Source: an uncultured Helicobacter sp. (lineage in GTDB: Bacteria > Campylobacterota > Campylobacteria > Campylobacterales > Helicobacteraceae). From it: DNA of 49,950 nt. The position numbers were made by a program, and so were the translations under genes. The stretch covers positions 1-49,950 of the forward strand of contig CASFZH010000009.1 in NCBI GenBank assembly GCA_949299115.1, read 5' to 3'. Shown here in pieces: positions 8,768 through 17,216 of the stretch (position 1 is its first letter; each line of letters begins with the position of its first letter). The notes under the pieces were generated by a model. The model had not been told where the DNA came from. It saw nothing but the letters and a program-made list of their open reading frames with translations, and searched no databases.

Positions 8768-9976
8768 ATGCCAAAAACTACAAGTATTGCTCTCATGCAA
8801 GAAACTAAAAGTATAAGAGATATTGATATTAAAGACAAACGTGTTTTAATCCGCGTTGATTTTAATGTTCCTATGGATAAGGATTTCAATATTAGTGATG
8901 ACACACGTATGCGTGAAGCATTACCAACAATTAACTATTGTATAGATGCAGAAGCAAAAAACATTGTTTTAGTAAGTCATTTGGGTCGTCCTAAGGGGAG
9001 GACTGCTGATTTCTCTCTCAAACATGTTTTAAAAAGATTAGAAAGACTTTTAAACAAAGATGTTGCTTTTGCCGATACCATAGAATCAGCAAAGATGCAG
9101 CAAGACTCCGGCATCAAACAAATTATTCTATTAGAAAACATACGATTTTATGACGGTGAAACAAAAAATGATGAAGAATTAAGCAAAAAGCTTGCAAATC
9201 TTTGTGATATTTATGTTAATGATGCTTTTGGAACAAGTCATAGAGCACATTCAAGCACATACGGGATAACAAAATTTGTAGAACAAAAAGTTGCGGGAAT
9301 TTTATTAAAAAAAGAAATAGATTCTTTTGCAAAAGTTATCAAAAATCCATTAAGACCTTTATTATTAATTGTTGGCGGTAGCAAGGTAAGCTCCAAACTA
9401 AGTCTTTTGCAACGTGTGCTTGATGTTGTAGATAAAATTATCATTGGCGGTGCTATGAGCAACACTTTCTTAAAGGCATTAGGTTATGATATGCAAAAAA
9501 GTCTCGTAGAAGATGATTTAATTGCCGATGCTATTAAAATCTTAGAAATAGCAAAAGAAAAAAAGGTTAAAATATATTTGCCAGTAGATATCGTAAGCAC
9601 AAATGATATTAATAATCCAAAAGATATTAAAATTACACCTTCACAAGATATTCCAGATAGTTTTATTGCAGTCGATATTGGTCCTGCTAGCGTGAAGCTT
9701 TTTAGTGAAGTTATTGCAGATTCTCAAACAATTATTTGGAATGGTCCTTTAGGTGTTTATGAAATTCATCAATTTTCAAGAGGGACTTTTAACCTCGCTC
9801 ATGCAATCGCCAATACATATGCTTTTAGTTTTATTGGTGGTGGCGATACTGCTGATGCTATCGATAAAGCTGGGCAAAGAGACAATATGAGCTTTATCTC
9901 CACTGGCGGTGGTGCTAGTTTAGAACTCTTAGAAGGGAATATTTTGCCCGCATTCCAAGTTTTAGATAAAAAATAA
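8768..9976 (+). CDS. pgk: Phosphoglycerate kinase
   Basis: Catalyses ATP + 3-phosphoglycerate to ADP + 1,3-bisphosphoglycerate, the step next to Gap. The protein has 402 residues, the normal length. Recognisable blocks are the N-domain substrate loop VLIRVDFNVPMD, VSHLGRPKG, ENIRFYDGE and VNDAFGTSHRAHSS, the hinge/nucleotide domain VGGSKVSSKL, IIGGAMSNTFLKALG, WNGPLGVYE and the C-terminal GGGDTADAI with STGGGASLELLEG. The ATG follows an AAGGAG Shine-Dalgarno. An N-terminal stretch of about 16 residues before the family's usual beginning is retained because no better start exists. The gap gene lies 650 bases away on the other strand, so the two are not one operon. Confidence 0.97.
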   Translation: MPKTTSIALMQETKSIRDIDIKDKRVLIRVDFNVPMDKDFNISDDTRMREALPTINYCIDAEAKNIVLVSHLGRPKGRTADFSLKHVLKRLERLLNKDVAFADTIESAKMQQDSGIKQIILLENIRFYDGETKNDEELSKKLANLCDIYVNDAFGTSHRAHSSTYGITKFVEQKVAGILLKKEIDSFAKVIKNPLRPLLLIVGGSKVSSKLSLLQRVLDVVDKIIIGGAMSNTFLKALGYDMQKSLVEDDLIADAIKILEIAKEKKVKIYLPVDIVSTNDINNPKDIKITPSQDIPDSFIAVDIGPASVKLFSEVIADSQTIIWNGPLGVYEIHQFSRGTFNLAHAIANTYAFSFIGGGDTADAIDKAGQRDNMSFISTGGGASLELLEGNILPAFQVLDKK

Positions 9977-10659
9977 TGGCATTATTTATGATAACTTATT
10001 GCAATATAATAAAGTAAGTAAAAATTGAATTTCATAGATGCCACAAACAAAAATTAACGCTCAATTTGACTATATAGTCTTACAGCTTCAATCTTGCAGC
10101 ATTAATGTTATATGATTATTAATAGGTTTGTGTTACGTGGTGTTATATATAAGCATTTAAATCAAAGTGAAGAATAAATATAAATAAAAAATAATGGCGA
10201 ACAAAGTTTATTAGAAATATTGTGAAATCAAAATATAGCAGAATTTTTAGATAAATTTAAAAAGTCTTTATATATTTTTCAAAGAATTTTGTATATTTTT
10301 GCACAAATTTTTAGATCATATAGAGGCTAAGTTCGATTTAAAGGGCTTTTAAATACTTTTACAATACAAATGTTTAAATCTTTAAGCCTACCTGTATGGC
10401 AGGTATGGTATAAAATTATGAAGTTTTATATGTGAACCTCAAACGACACTAATCAACCAATCAATTTTATATCAATTAATGCAATATAGTATATACTTTA
10501 ATTAATATGATGTTATAAATAAGACAAAACACGTGGTATTATTCTAGCACTAGAATACAATAAAAAAACTTTTTTATGCGTGTGTTTGTAAATGTAGATT
10601 ACAATGCTCTATCATTACTACAAGAAAATAGCTTATAAAATATGATATCATTTTTATTT
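9977..10659. other. Gene-free spacer after pgk
   Basis: No convincing gene. One short palindrome, TACCTG/CAGGTA around TATGG, sits at 10389-10405. A plus-strand stretch near 10192-10330 reads as protein-like for about 45 codons with one internal stop (…AEFLDKFKKSLYIFQRILYI…), which may be a gene fossil or chance in AT-rich DNA. Confidence 0.4.
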
Positions 10660-12246
10660 TTATATGCCAAATACTTTTTTACCCCTTATATATGTTTGTT
10701 TAGGCAAAACATCAGCTATTTTTTTAGAATCCATACTAAATACATCTTCTGTTAAAATCTGAAAATTAGCATATTTACCAACCGCAATCTCCCCTTCATC
10801 TCTCATATTTGAAATGATTGCACCATTTTTTGATAACATTATAATTGCTTCCCCAACACTGACCGCCTCATTTTTATTCATATCTCGCCCATCTGGAGTT
10901 TCCCTATTAACACTAGCACCCAAAGTAGTATAAAGATTCTCTGGCTCTGCCCATAGTGTCGCTGGTGCATCGCTTGATAATGAAGTGAGCAAAAAAGCAT
11001 TGTAAGATTGAATTGCATAGACTCTTTGGAATAAATCAGAATCTAAACTTTGCAAATATGCATCATATTCTGCATAGAGAAAAATAGTTTGAGGTGCAAG
11101 ACTAAAAGTCATTTTTGCATCTCGCATAGTTTGTAATTGGGAATCTGAAATCAACGACGCATGTTCAATTCGTATTGTTGGAATATCACCCATCCATGGT
11201 TCTTTGTCTTGTAGTGTCTCAATAAGAAACTCAATGCTAGCATCTCCCATAGCATGGATAGCAAGCTGCAAATGATTCCTTCTTGCATATTCCAATGCTT
11301 CAAGTATAGTTTCAGAATCTAAAACTTTCATACCTCTATGATTCTCATTTGGATAATTACGTAACATATAAGCAGTTTTTCCTGCAATGCTTCCATCTAT
11401 AAATAATTTTACTCCACCAATTTTTATGTCGTTATCTTCATGGATAATAGGTGGTTTACCATGTTTCTTAATGCTATCCCAATGATAATACAATGTTACA
11501 TTCTGTTTAAAACCACGTTCTCTTGCTGCTCTATATAAAGCTATCCTATCGTAAGGTTCATAAAAGGCATACATGTCCGTAACAGCACCAATACCTAATT
11601 TATCATATCGTTTCCCTAAATGTACCATTCGTTGCACCAAAATATCAAAATTCGGCTTTGGCTTTTTATCTAAAAACAACTTCATCGCATTTGGTTCATA
11701 GAGAATTCCATTGGGCTCACCATTTTCAAAGAAACCAATTTTACCTCCTATTGGGTTCTTAGAATCTTTTGTGATTCCGGCTAATGCCAATCCCAATGAA
11801 TTACACACTAAAATATGTCCAGAAGAATGATACACAAAAACAACTTGTGTAGTAGAAATTTCGTCTAAATCCTTACAAGTTGGTGTCCTTCGGTCTTGTA
11901 ATACTGCCTCATCATACCCAAAACCCTCTAGCCATTTCTGCGTTCCATAGTCTTTATGTTGTTTAAAAGCTTCTTGTATTTCTGAAATGGAATGTATAAG
12001 CGGTGGGAGACACAAAACACGATTCATATTGTCTGATACATAATCTGGGTGTGTATGAGAATCTATAAAACTTGGTAAAACAATTTGTGATTGTAAGTCA
12101 ATGCTTACAGAATCGGCTTTTTCTATTTCATTATTATTACCAACGAATACAAATTTTCCATTCTCAATCCCCATAGCCTCTGCAAACTTTGGTTGTTTAT
12201 TTTCATCAAGTCCTATGAAAATTCTACCATTCTTAAAAACAAGCAT
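10660..12246 (-). CDS. YtcJ-like amidohydrolase (amidohydrolase family 3)
   Basis: A cytoplasmic metal-dependent hydrolase of the amidohydrolase superfamily; substrates of YtcJ-type members are mostly unknown (amides, N-acyl amino compounds). At 528 residues it matches the family. Seen directly: the metal site SHTHPD (H64, H66), YHSSGHILVCNSLGLALAGI, HAMGDAS, RIEHASLIS and the late catalytic aspartate region SSDAPATLWAEPE. The N- and C-terminal beta-sandwich pieces (FKNGRIF; GKYANFQILTEDVF) are present. There is no signal peptide. The ATG has an AAGGAG Shine-Dalgarno, and the gene follows the symporter gene by about 30 bases on the same strand, so the two probably form an operon for uptake and use of an amino compound. 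Confidence 0.85.
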   Translation of the reverse strand: MLVFKNGRIFIGLDENKQPKFAEAMGIENGKFVFVGNNNEIEKADSVSIDLQSQIVLPSFIDSHTHPDYVSDNMNRVLCLPPLIHSISEIQEAFKQHKDYGTQKWLEGFGYDEAVLQDRRTPTCKDLDEISTTQVVFVYHSSGHILVCNSLGLALAGITKDSKNPIGGKIGFFENGEPNGILYEPNAMKLFLDKKPKPNFDILVQRMVHLGKRYDKLGIGAVTDMYAFYEPYDRIALYRAARERGFKQNVTLYYHWDSIKKHGKPPIIHEDNDIKIGGVKLFIDGSIAGKTAYMLRNYPNENHRGMKVLDSETILEALEYARRNHLQLAIHAMGDASIEFLIETLQDKEPWMGDIPTIRIEHASLISDSQLQTMRDAKMTFSLAPQTIFLYAEYDAYLQSLDSDLFQRVYAIQSYNAFLLTSLSSDAPATLWAEPENLYTTLGASVNRETPDGRDMNKNEAVSVGEAIIMLSKNGAIISNMRDEGEIAVGKYANFQILTEDVFSMDSKKIADVLPKQTYIRGKKVFGI

Positions 12247-12275
12247 AACAACTCCTTATATTTAATATAATACAA

Positions 12276-13712
12276 TTATTTCCAACATTGTGTATTTGAT
12301 ATTCCTAGTTTTAGAGGATTAAATATGGGATTTTGACCCAATTTTCTTTGACTTTTATAATCTTGTAAAGACCTTATAACAATAGGTGATAATAAGACGA
12401 TAGCTACTAAATTCAATGTGCATAACAATGCCATGGTAATGTTAGCTAATGTCCACACCATACCAACACTAATCTGTGAACCTACAAAAATTATTATAAC
12501 TGAAAAGATTCTATAAAAAAATAAAATTATTTTATTATCGGTAATATATTTGATATTCATTTGTCCGCAGTAATAGCTCCCAACACTTACCGTGCTTGCT
12601 AGAATCACAATTAAAGCAGTAAAATAATATTGCCCCAATGGAAGATCCTTAAAACTATAAAAATAGTGCATAACATTTTGCATAATAACCATACCTTCAC
12701 CATATCCATTTGCACTTGCCTCTTGATTACTCGCATACATAAAAAATAGAATAAAAAATGCAGAACAAGTACATATAACAATATCTAACAATACAATAAA
12801 AGATTGTGCAATGCCCTGTTTAACCGGATGACTTGTATGTGCCGAAGCAGCAGCATTAGGTGCACTCCCCATACCAGCCTCTGTGGCAAATAAGGCTCTT
12901 TGGATTCCAATAACAATCATACTCCCTAAGAATCCACCACCTAATTGTTGAAAGTCAAATGCATTATAAAATATAGTCTGTAAAACATTTGGAATAGTAT
13001 CAAAATGCCTCAAAATAACAATGAGTGTCAAAATAATATAAGTAAAAGCTAAAAATGGTGTAACTACGCGAGTAAATTTGGCGATGTATGGACCACCACC
13101 AAAAAACATAATAGTAGCGAAGCATGTAATGGCAAGCCCAACTATGATAGCAATGCCAGATGAAACAAAGTCTTCATGGTTTGAAAAATAGGCTTCAAAT
13201 GAATGTACAGCGGTATTAGAATATAAAGAATTAAAAGTCCACCCCACTAAAATGAGACACAGGGCAAAAATAAAACTAAAAAGTTTTGAGCGCAATCCCA
13301 TTCGTATATAATACGCAGGACCACCTTTAAAGGCGTTTTGCCCGTCTTTCGCCTTATAGATTTGCCCCAATGTACATTCAGCAAAGGAGCTTGCTCCTGC
13401 TAAAAATGCCATAACCCACATCCAAAAAATGCTACCAGGACCACCTAAAGTAATAGCAACAGCCACTCCAACAATAGAACCTATACCGACACGTGTGCCA
13501 AGTGAGATTGTCAATGCTTCAAATGGGCTAATGTGTTCTTTGTTATATTTAGCATTGTCATCTTTTTCAGTTAAAACCAAAATAGCATCTTTAATTAAGG
13601 AAATCTGCGGTAATTTTAGAATCACAGTAAAATATACTGCCACAAAAAGTAATACCCAGATAAGCCAATAGGAAGCAAGATAGCTATCTATTGTTTGAAT
13701 GAATTGCTCCAT
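12276..13712 (-). CDS. Alanine/glycine:cation symporter (AGCS family)
   Basis: Inner-membrane carrier that brings in alanine, glycine or a related amino acid with Na+ or H+. The 478-residue protein has about ten hydrophobic helices and the AGCS blocks: SPFEALTISLGTRVGIGSI followed by VGVAVAITLGGPGSIFWMW, GGPAYYIRMGL, GIQRALFATEAGMGSAPNAA with the conserved AHTSHPVKQGI, and a late FYRI region. The Shine-Dalgarno AGGAGA precedes the ATG. It is the first gene of the minus-strand pair with the YtcJ-like hydrolase and is divergent from an outer-membrane barrel gene across a 244-base promoter region. That places outer-membrane entry, periplasmic hydrolysis, inner-membrane uptake and cytoplasmic hydrolysis side by side. 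Confidence 0.92.
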   Translation of the reverse strand: MEQFIQTIDSYLASYWLIWVLLFVAVYFTVILKLPQISLIKDAILVLTEKDDNAKYNKEHISPFEALTISLGTRVGIGSIVGVAVAITLGGPGSIFWMWVMAFLAGASSFAECTLGQIYKAKDGQNAFKGGPAYYIRMGLRSKLFSFIFALCLILVGWTFNSLYSNTAVHSFEAYFSNHEDFVSSGIAIIVGLAITCFATIMFFGGGPYIAKFTRVVTPFLAFTYIILTLIVILRHFDTIPNVLQTIFYNAFDFQQLGGGFLGSMIVIGIQRALFATEAGMGSAPNAAASAHTSHPVKQGIAQSFIVLLDIVICTCSAFFILFFMYASNQEASANGYGEGMVIMQNVMHYFYSFKDLPLGQYYFTALIVILASTVSVGSYYCGQMNIKYITDNKIILFFYRIFSVIIIFVGSQISVGMVWTLANITMALLCTLNLVAIVLLSPIVIRSLQDYKSQRKLGQNPIFNPLKLGISNTQCWK

Positions 13713-13853
13713 TTCTCATCTCCTAATGTTAATTTTTGTTATTAAATATATCATATTTCACAGAATTACATCAAATAAAATATAATTTTTACAATTTTTA
13801 CCCAATATTTTATATTATATGTTACATTTTTAAACATTATAAAAAATAATAGG

Positions 13854-13859
13854 TATAAT
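13854..13859 (+). promoter_or_regulatory. -10 element upstream of the outer-membrane protein / amidohydrolase pair
   Basis: TATAAT in the context AGGTATAATATTG, 98 bases before the ATG of the outer-membrane protein. Confidence 0.45.
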
Positions 13860-13956
13860 ATTGTAATTATCTTTAAGATTTTTATATTTTCATGCAATAA
13901 TAAAATGCAAAATTATTCTAAAAACTAGAATATTAAAAAATTATTAAAGGTGCAAT

Positions 13957-15300
13957 ATGCAAAAAAAAATACAATATGTAACCTATATTCTATATCTTAA
14001 TACCCAATTATTTACGTTTTGTAAAGCAGAACAACTGATTAAAGAATTTGGAAGTTCACATCAGTTTCATCTAGGATTAGAAGCAAATTTTCTTTCAAGA
14101 ACAGCATTCAATCACACAGCATTAACATCCGAAAACAGCAATGCAGGGGATTACCCGCAAGATAGCTTTGCTTATACAAGTATGAAAATTTTTGGTAATT
14201 ATACGTGGAATGGATTAATCGTATCAGCTGGATATTTTGGTGGTGTTGCTTATACCTATAATGGTTGGTATCCTTTTATGGATGACCAAAATGTGGCACT
14301 AAGAAATGGTAGTGCAGTGGAATTTCATAGATTTTTATTTTATCGTGCCTTTCTAGGATACGACAATGAATCTTGGTTTGTTAGGCTTGGGCGGTTTATA
14401 CTAGAAGATGATGATTGGCTTAAATCAAGTGTGCAAGGTGGACAAGTAATCTACAAAAATAATAATTTTTTAATTAAATTTTTTGCACTAAGTCATTTAA
14501 CCACTGCCTTTGGTGCATGGGTTTGGGATTTTAGAAATGGTGCTATACCAACAGGTATATATCATGCAGCATTGCAATACCACACAAAATCAGAAAAATA
14601 TGAATTTCGTATACGTCCATTTGTCTATTATGTGCCAAATTACTATGTAATACCCGGTTTTAATTCTCATTTCTTTTTTCATACCCAATCAAACTTAACA
14701 TGGCATACCTATCTTGTCTTTAGCTATGAATTTTATTTACAAAATGCCAACTTAGCTACACCTCTTTTTCCTTTAGTCCCATTAGGAAACAATGCAGCAA
14801 GTTTGTATATATCTCAAGAATTGGAGTTTTTGCAACACTACAAAGTGAACATTGGCTTTTATAAAAATTTTGGACATTTTAATGGCATACTTGGTATGTA
14901 TGGTAATCCAGCGGGGGCAAGCATTTATGATAATAGCTTTTTTGCAAGTCTATGGCTTAATGATTTTTTGGCAAAAGATTCCCAAAGTATATTGCTAAAT
15001 TTTAGTGCTAATATTGTAAAAAATACGATTTTGGGATTATTTTATCGCGGCACTTGGAATCAAAGGAGTATAGAAAACATAGTGGGGATTACAGCTTCTT
15101 ATGATTGGACAAAAAATATTACCTTTAGGGCTATCTTAGCATGGTATCTTGATGAAACAAAAGCAGGATATAACGCAAAATTTTGGATACCAATCGCACA
15201 AGTCCCAGAATCTCTGCGGCAAGGTATTACCAACTTAAATCCGAATAGAAATCTCGCTGATAGAAGTTATCTAATGTTTAATATCATTGCAAAAATCTAA
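13957..15300 (+). CDS. Outer-membrane beta-barrel protein, Hof/HP_OMP_2-like
   Basis: Predicted outer-membrane protein of 447 residues. It has an N-terminal signal peptide ending about residue 24 (…FTFCKA), many alternating aromatic beta-strands, and a C-terminal strand ending in a hydrophobic residue (SYLMFNIIAKI). Blocks such as FVRLGRFILEDDDWLKSS followed by VQGG fit the Helicobacter Hof group, proposed to be porin-like. The start codon is followed immediately by a run of nine A (13961-13969), so codons 2-5 are a slippage-prone homopolymer; the present length keeps the frame open. A Shine-Dalgarno AAAGG lies six bases before the ATG. The gene is followed after 14 bases by the Tat-exported amidohydrolase, suggesting cotranscription. 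Substrate unknown. Confidence 0.82.
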   Translation: MQKKIQYVTYILYLNTQLFTFCKAEQLIKEFGSSHQFHLGLEANFLSRTAFNHTALTSENSNAGDYPQDSFAYTSMKIFGNYTWNGLIVSAGYFGGVAYTYNGWYPFMDDQNVALRNGSAVEFHRFLFYRAFLGYDNESWFVRLGRFILEDDDWLKSSVQGGQVIYKNNNFLIKFFALSHLTTAFGAWVWDFRNGAIPTGIYHAALQYHTKSEKYEFRIRPFVYYVPNYYVIPGFNSHFFFHTQSNLTWHTYLVFSYEFYLQNANLATPLFPLVPLGNNAASLYISQELEFLQHYKVNIGFYKNFGHFNGILGMYGNPAGASIYDNSFFASLWLNDFLAKDSQSILLNFSANIVKNTILGLFYRGTWNQRSIENIVGITASYDWTKNITFRAILAWYLDETKAGYNAKFWIPIAQVPESLRQGITNLNPNRNLADRSYLMFNIIAKI

Positions 15301-15314
15301 TAGAAAGGAATAAT

Positions 15315-16652
15315 ATGCAAAGAAGAGAAATTTTGAAATTTAGTATTGCGGGTTTTACTTTAGCAGCAATGCCACTATTGGCTTATGATACAAAAGATTC
15401 TAAAGATTCTTATATCATAATAAAAAATGCAAAAATATTTGATGGAATCAATATATTACAAGATACACAAGATATTTTGATAAAAAATGCCCATATTGAA
15501 AAGGTGGGGATAAATCTCACTATACCTCATGATTCTCTAATAATTGATGCAAAGGGTAAGTTTGCTATGCCCGGTCTTATTGATTGTCATTGGCATGTAT
15601 TATTTGCAGCAGGGAATCCTAGCATGATTTTTAATGCCCCTGATTCTGGTTTGTTGTATGCAAATGCTGTAAAAGAAGCCGAACGCACGGTATTACGTGG
15701 TTTTACTACTGTAAGGGATATGGCTGGGTCTGTTTTTGGATTGCAAAAAGCCATTGATTCTCATATTTTTAAAGGTCCAAAAATATTTCCTAGTGGAAGC
15801 TTTATTTCCCAAACAAGTGGACATGGCGACTTTGGAGCAATATATGATAAACCGCGTAGATTTCATGGAAACGAAAATATTTTAGAATCAATAGGGGCTT
15901 TTAGAGTAGCAGATGGCATATCAGAGGTACTCACTGCTACAAGAGAGCAATTAAAAAAGGGGGCTACACAGATAAAAATTGGAGCTGGTGGAGGTGTAGT
16001 GAGTGATTTTGACCCGCTAGATTCTACACAATACCTCATTGATGAAATGAAAGCCGTCGTTAGTGCAGCAAATGATTGGGGAACGTATGTCTGTGCCCAT
16101 GTGTATAATGATAAAGGCATTCATCGTTGCCTTGATGCAGGAATAAAAAGTATTGAACATGGACAATTAGCAAGCGAGGACTCAATAAAAAGAATGGCTG
16201 ATAATAATGTCTGGCTATCCCTGCAAGCCTTTGAATACAATAAATTTTGGCAAAAACCACTTAACACAAAAGGTGATATATTAAATGCAAAATGGCGTAA
16301 GGTATTAGAATGGGCAGTAAAACACAAATGTCCGTATGCTTTTGGAACAGATGCGATTTTTAATCCCACTATAGCAAGCGGGCAAAACTACTATCTTACG
16401 ATGTTTGCCGATATTTTAGGGAATCTTGATACATTGCGTATGGCTACAAGTGGCAACGCAAAGCTTGTAGAGCTATGCGGTGAAAGGAATCCTTATAAAC
16501 AACATAAAATCGGACGTATTATCCCGAATGCTTGGGCTGATATACTCCTTATTGATGGCAACCCTATCCAAAATGTCCATGTATTAGAAGAGTATGAGAA
16601 TAATTTTAAGTGCATTATTAAAAATGGGGAAATCATAAAAAATATTCTATAA
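15315..16652 (+). CDS. Tat-exported metal-dependent amidohydrolase (prolidase / imidazolonepropionase-like)
   Basis: A periplasmic metallo-hydrolase of amidohydrolase family 1, in the branch that contains Xaa-Pro dipeptidase-like enzymes. The N-terminus QRREILKF plus a hydrophobic stretch ending LLAYD is a good twin-arginine signal, so it would be exported folded. Metal-site residues are present: H92 and H94 in DCHWH, K221 (candidate carboxylated lysine) in GATQIKIGAGGG, H262 in CAHVY, H282 in SIEHGQ and D346 in FGTDA. The C-terminal sandwich reads GRIIPNAWADILLIDGNP. A dinucleotide-scale repeat encodes KDSKDS just after the signal. The AAGGA Shine-Dalgarno and the 14-base gap to the barrel gene support an operon. 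Substrate (dipeptide, acyl amino acid) is inference. Confidence 0.86.
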   Translation: MQRREILKFSIAGFTLAAMPLLAYDTKDSKDSYIIIKNAKIFDGINILQDTQDILIKNAHIEKVGINLTIPHDSLIIDAKGKFAMPGLIDCHWHVLFAAGNPSMIFNAPDSGLLYANAVKEAERTVLRGFTTVRDMAGSVFGLQKAIDSHIFKGPKIFPSGSFISQTSGHGDFGAIYDKPRRFHGNENILESIGAFRVADGISEVLTATREQLKKGATQIKIGAGGGVVSDFDPLDSTQYLIDEMKAVVSAANDWGTYVCAHVYNDKGIHRCLDAGIKSIEHGQLASEDSIKRMADNNVWLSLQAFEYNKFWQKPLNTKGDILNAKWRKVLEWAVKHKCPYAFGTDAIFNPTIASGQNYYLTMFADILGNLDTLRMATSGNAKLVELCGERNPYKQHKIGRIIPNAWADILLIDGNPIQNVHVLEEYENNFKCIIKNGEIIKNIL

Positions 16653-17216
16653 TCATGCTATAAAAATTATAAAAATATAGGTATTAAACAATACCCCAAC
16701 CTTAGCCTTTGTAGCGACAAACACAATAGAAGCCTTTATCAAGACTAATTATTAAAACAAGGGCTACTACATATATATGGAATCTCTTGTTGTTTTATTA
16801 TTTTATTATCCTGTTATTTGAAGTCAAAGAAAATCTGTTATGTTAGATTTTCTTATATATACTTTTATCGATATAAATGTTACAAATAATACATATATGA
16901 TTCTACGACACATAACAAAGCTCTATTTATGTATGTTTTGTGTGATTGAATCTCTATCATAAGTTAAAGTATGTTTGTAAATAGAATGATTATCATAAAT
17001 AAACACAGACTTGAATTATGACTATTATAGAATCTAATAATTGCGATATACAATTTGCTTTATACAAAAAGCCACAATTACTATATAAAATGTACTTTAA
17101 TAATTTTCACATACAAATTTACACTATGTGAGATATTGTAACTATCACATTACTCACATATCTAGCACATAACAACACTGTATCCATATTGCCACAACAC
17201 AAAACTAGAATAAAAG
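16653..17216. other. Spacer with a hairpin and a Fur-like palindrome
   Basis: No gene found between the amidohydrolase and the pnp 3' end. A perfect palindrome ATGAT-T-ATCAT lies at 16986-16996 (context GAATGATTATCATAAAT), resembling half of a Fur box, but no gene follows it on either strand at promoter distance. Confidence 0.4.
16827..16854 (+). terminator. Possible terminator downstream of the amidohydrolase
   Basis: A perfect 10-base stem (AAGAAAATCT / AGATTTTCTT) with an 8-base loop, 175 bases beyond the stop. The stem is AT-rich and the following T-tract is poor, so function is uncertain. Confidence 0.35.

Noticed and set aside
9977..10659. tRNA or other stable RNA in the pgk downstream spacer and in other large spacers
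   Set aside because: No cloverleaf, T-loop GTTCRA signature or CCA end could be found in any spacer by reading.
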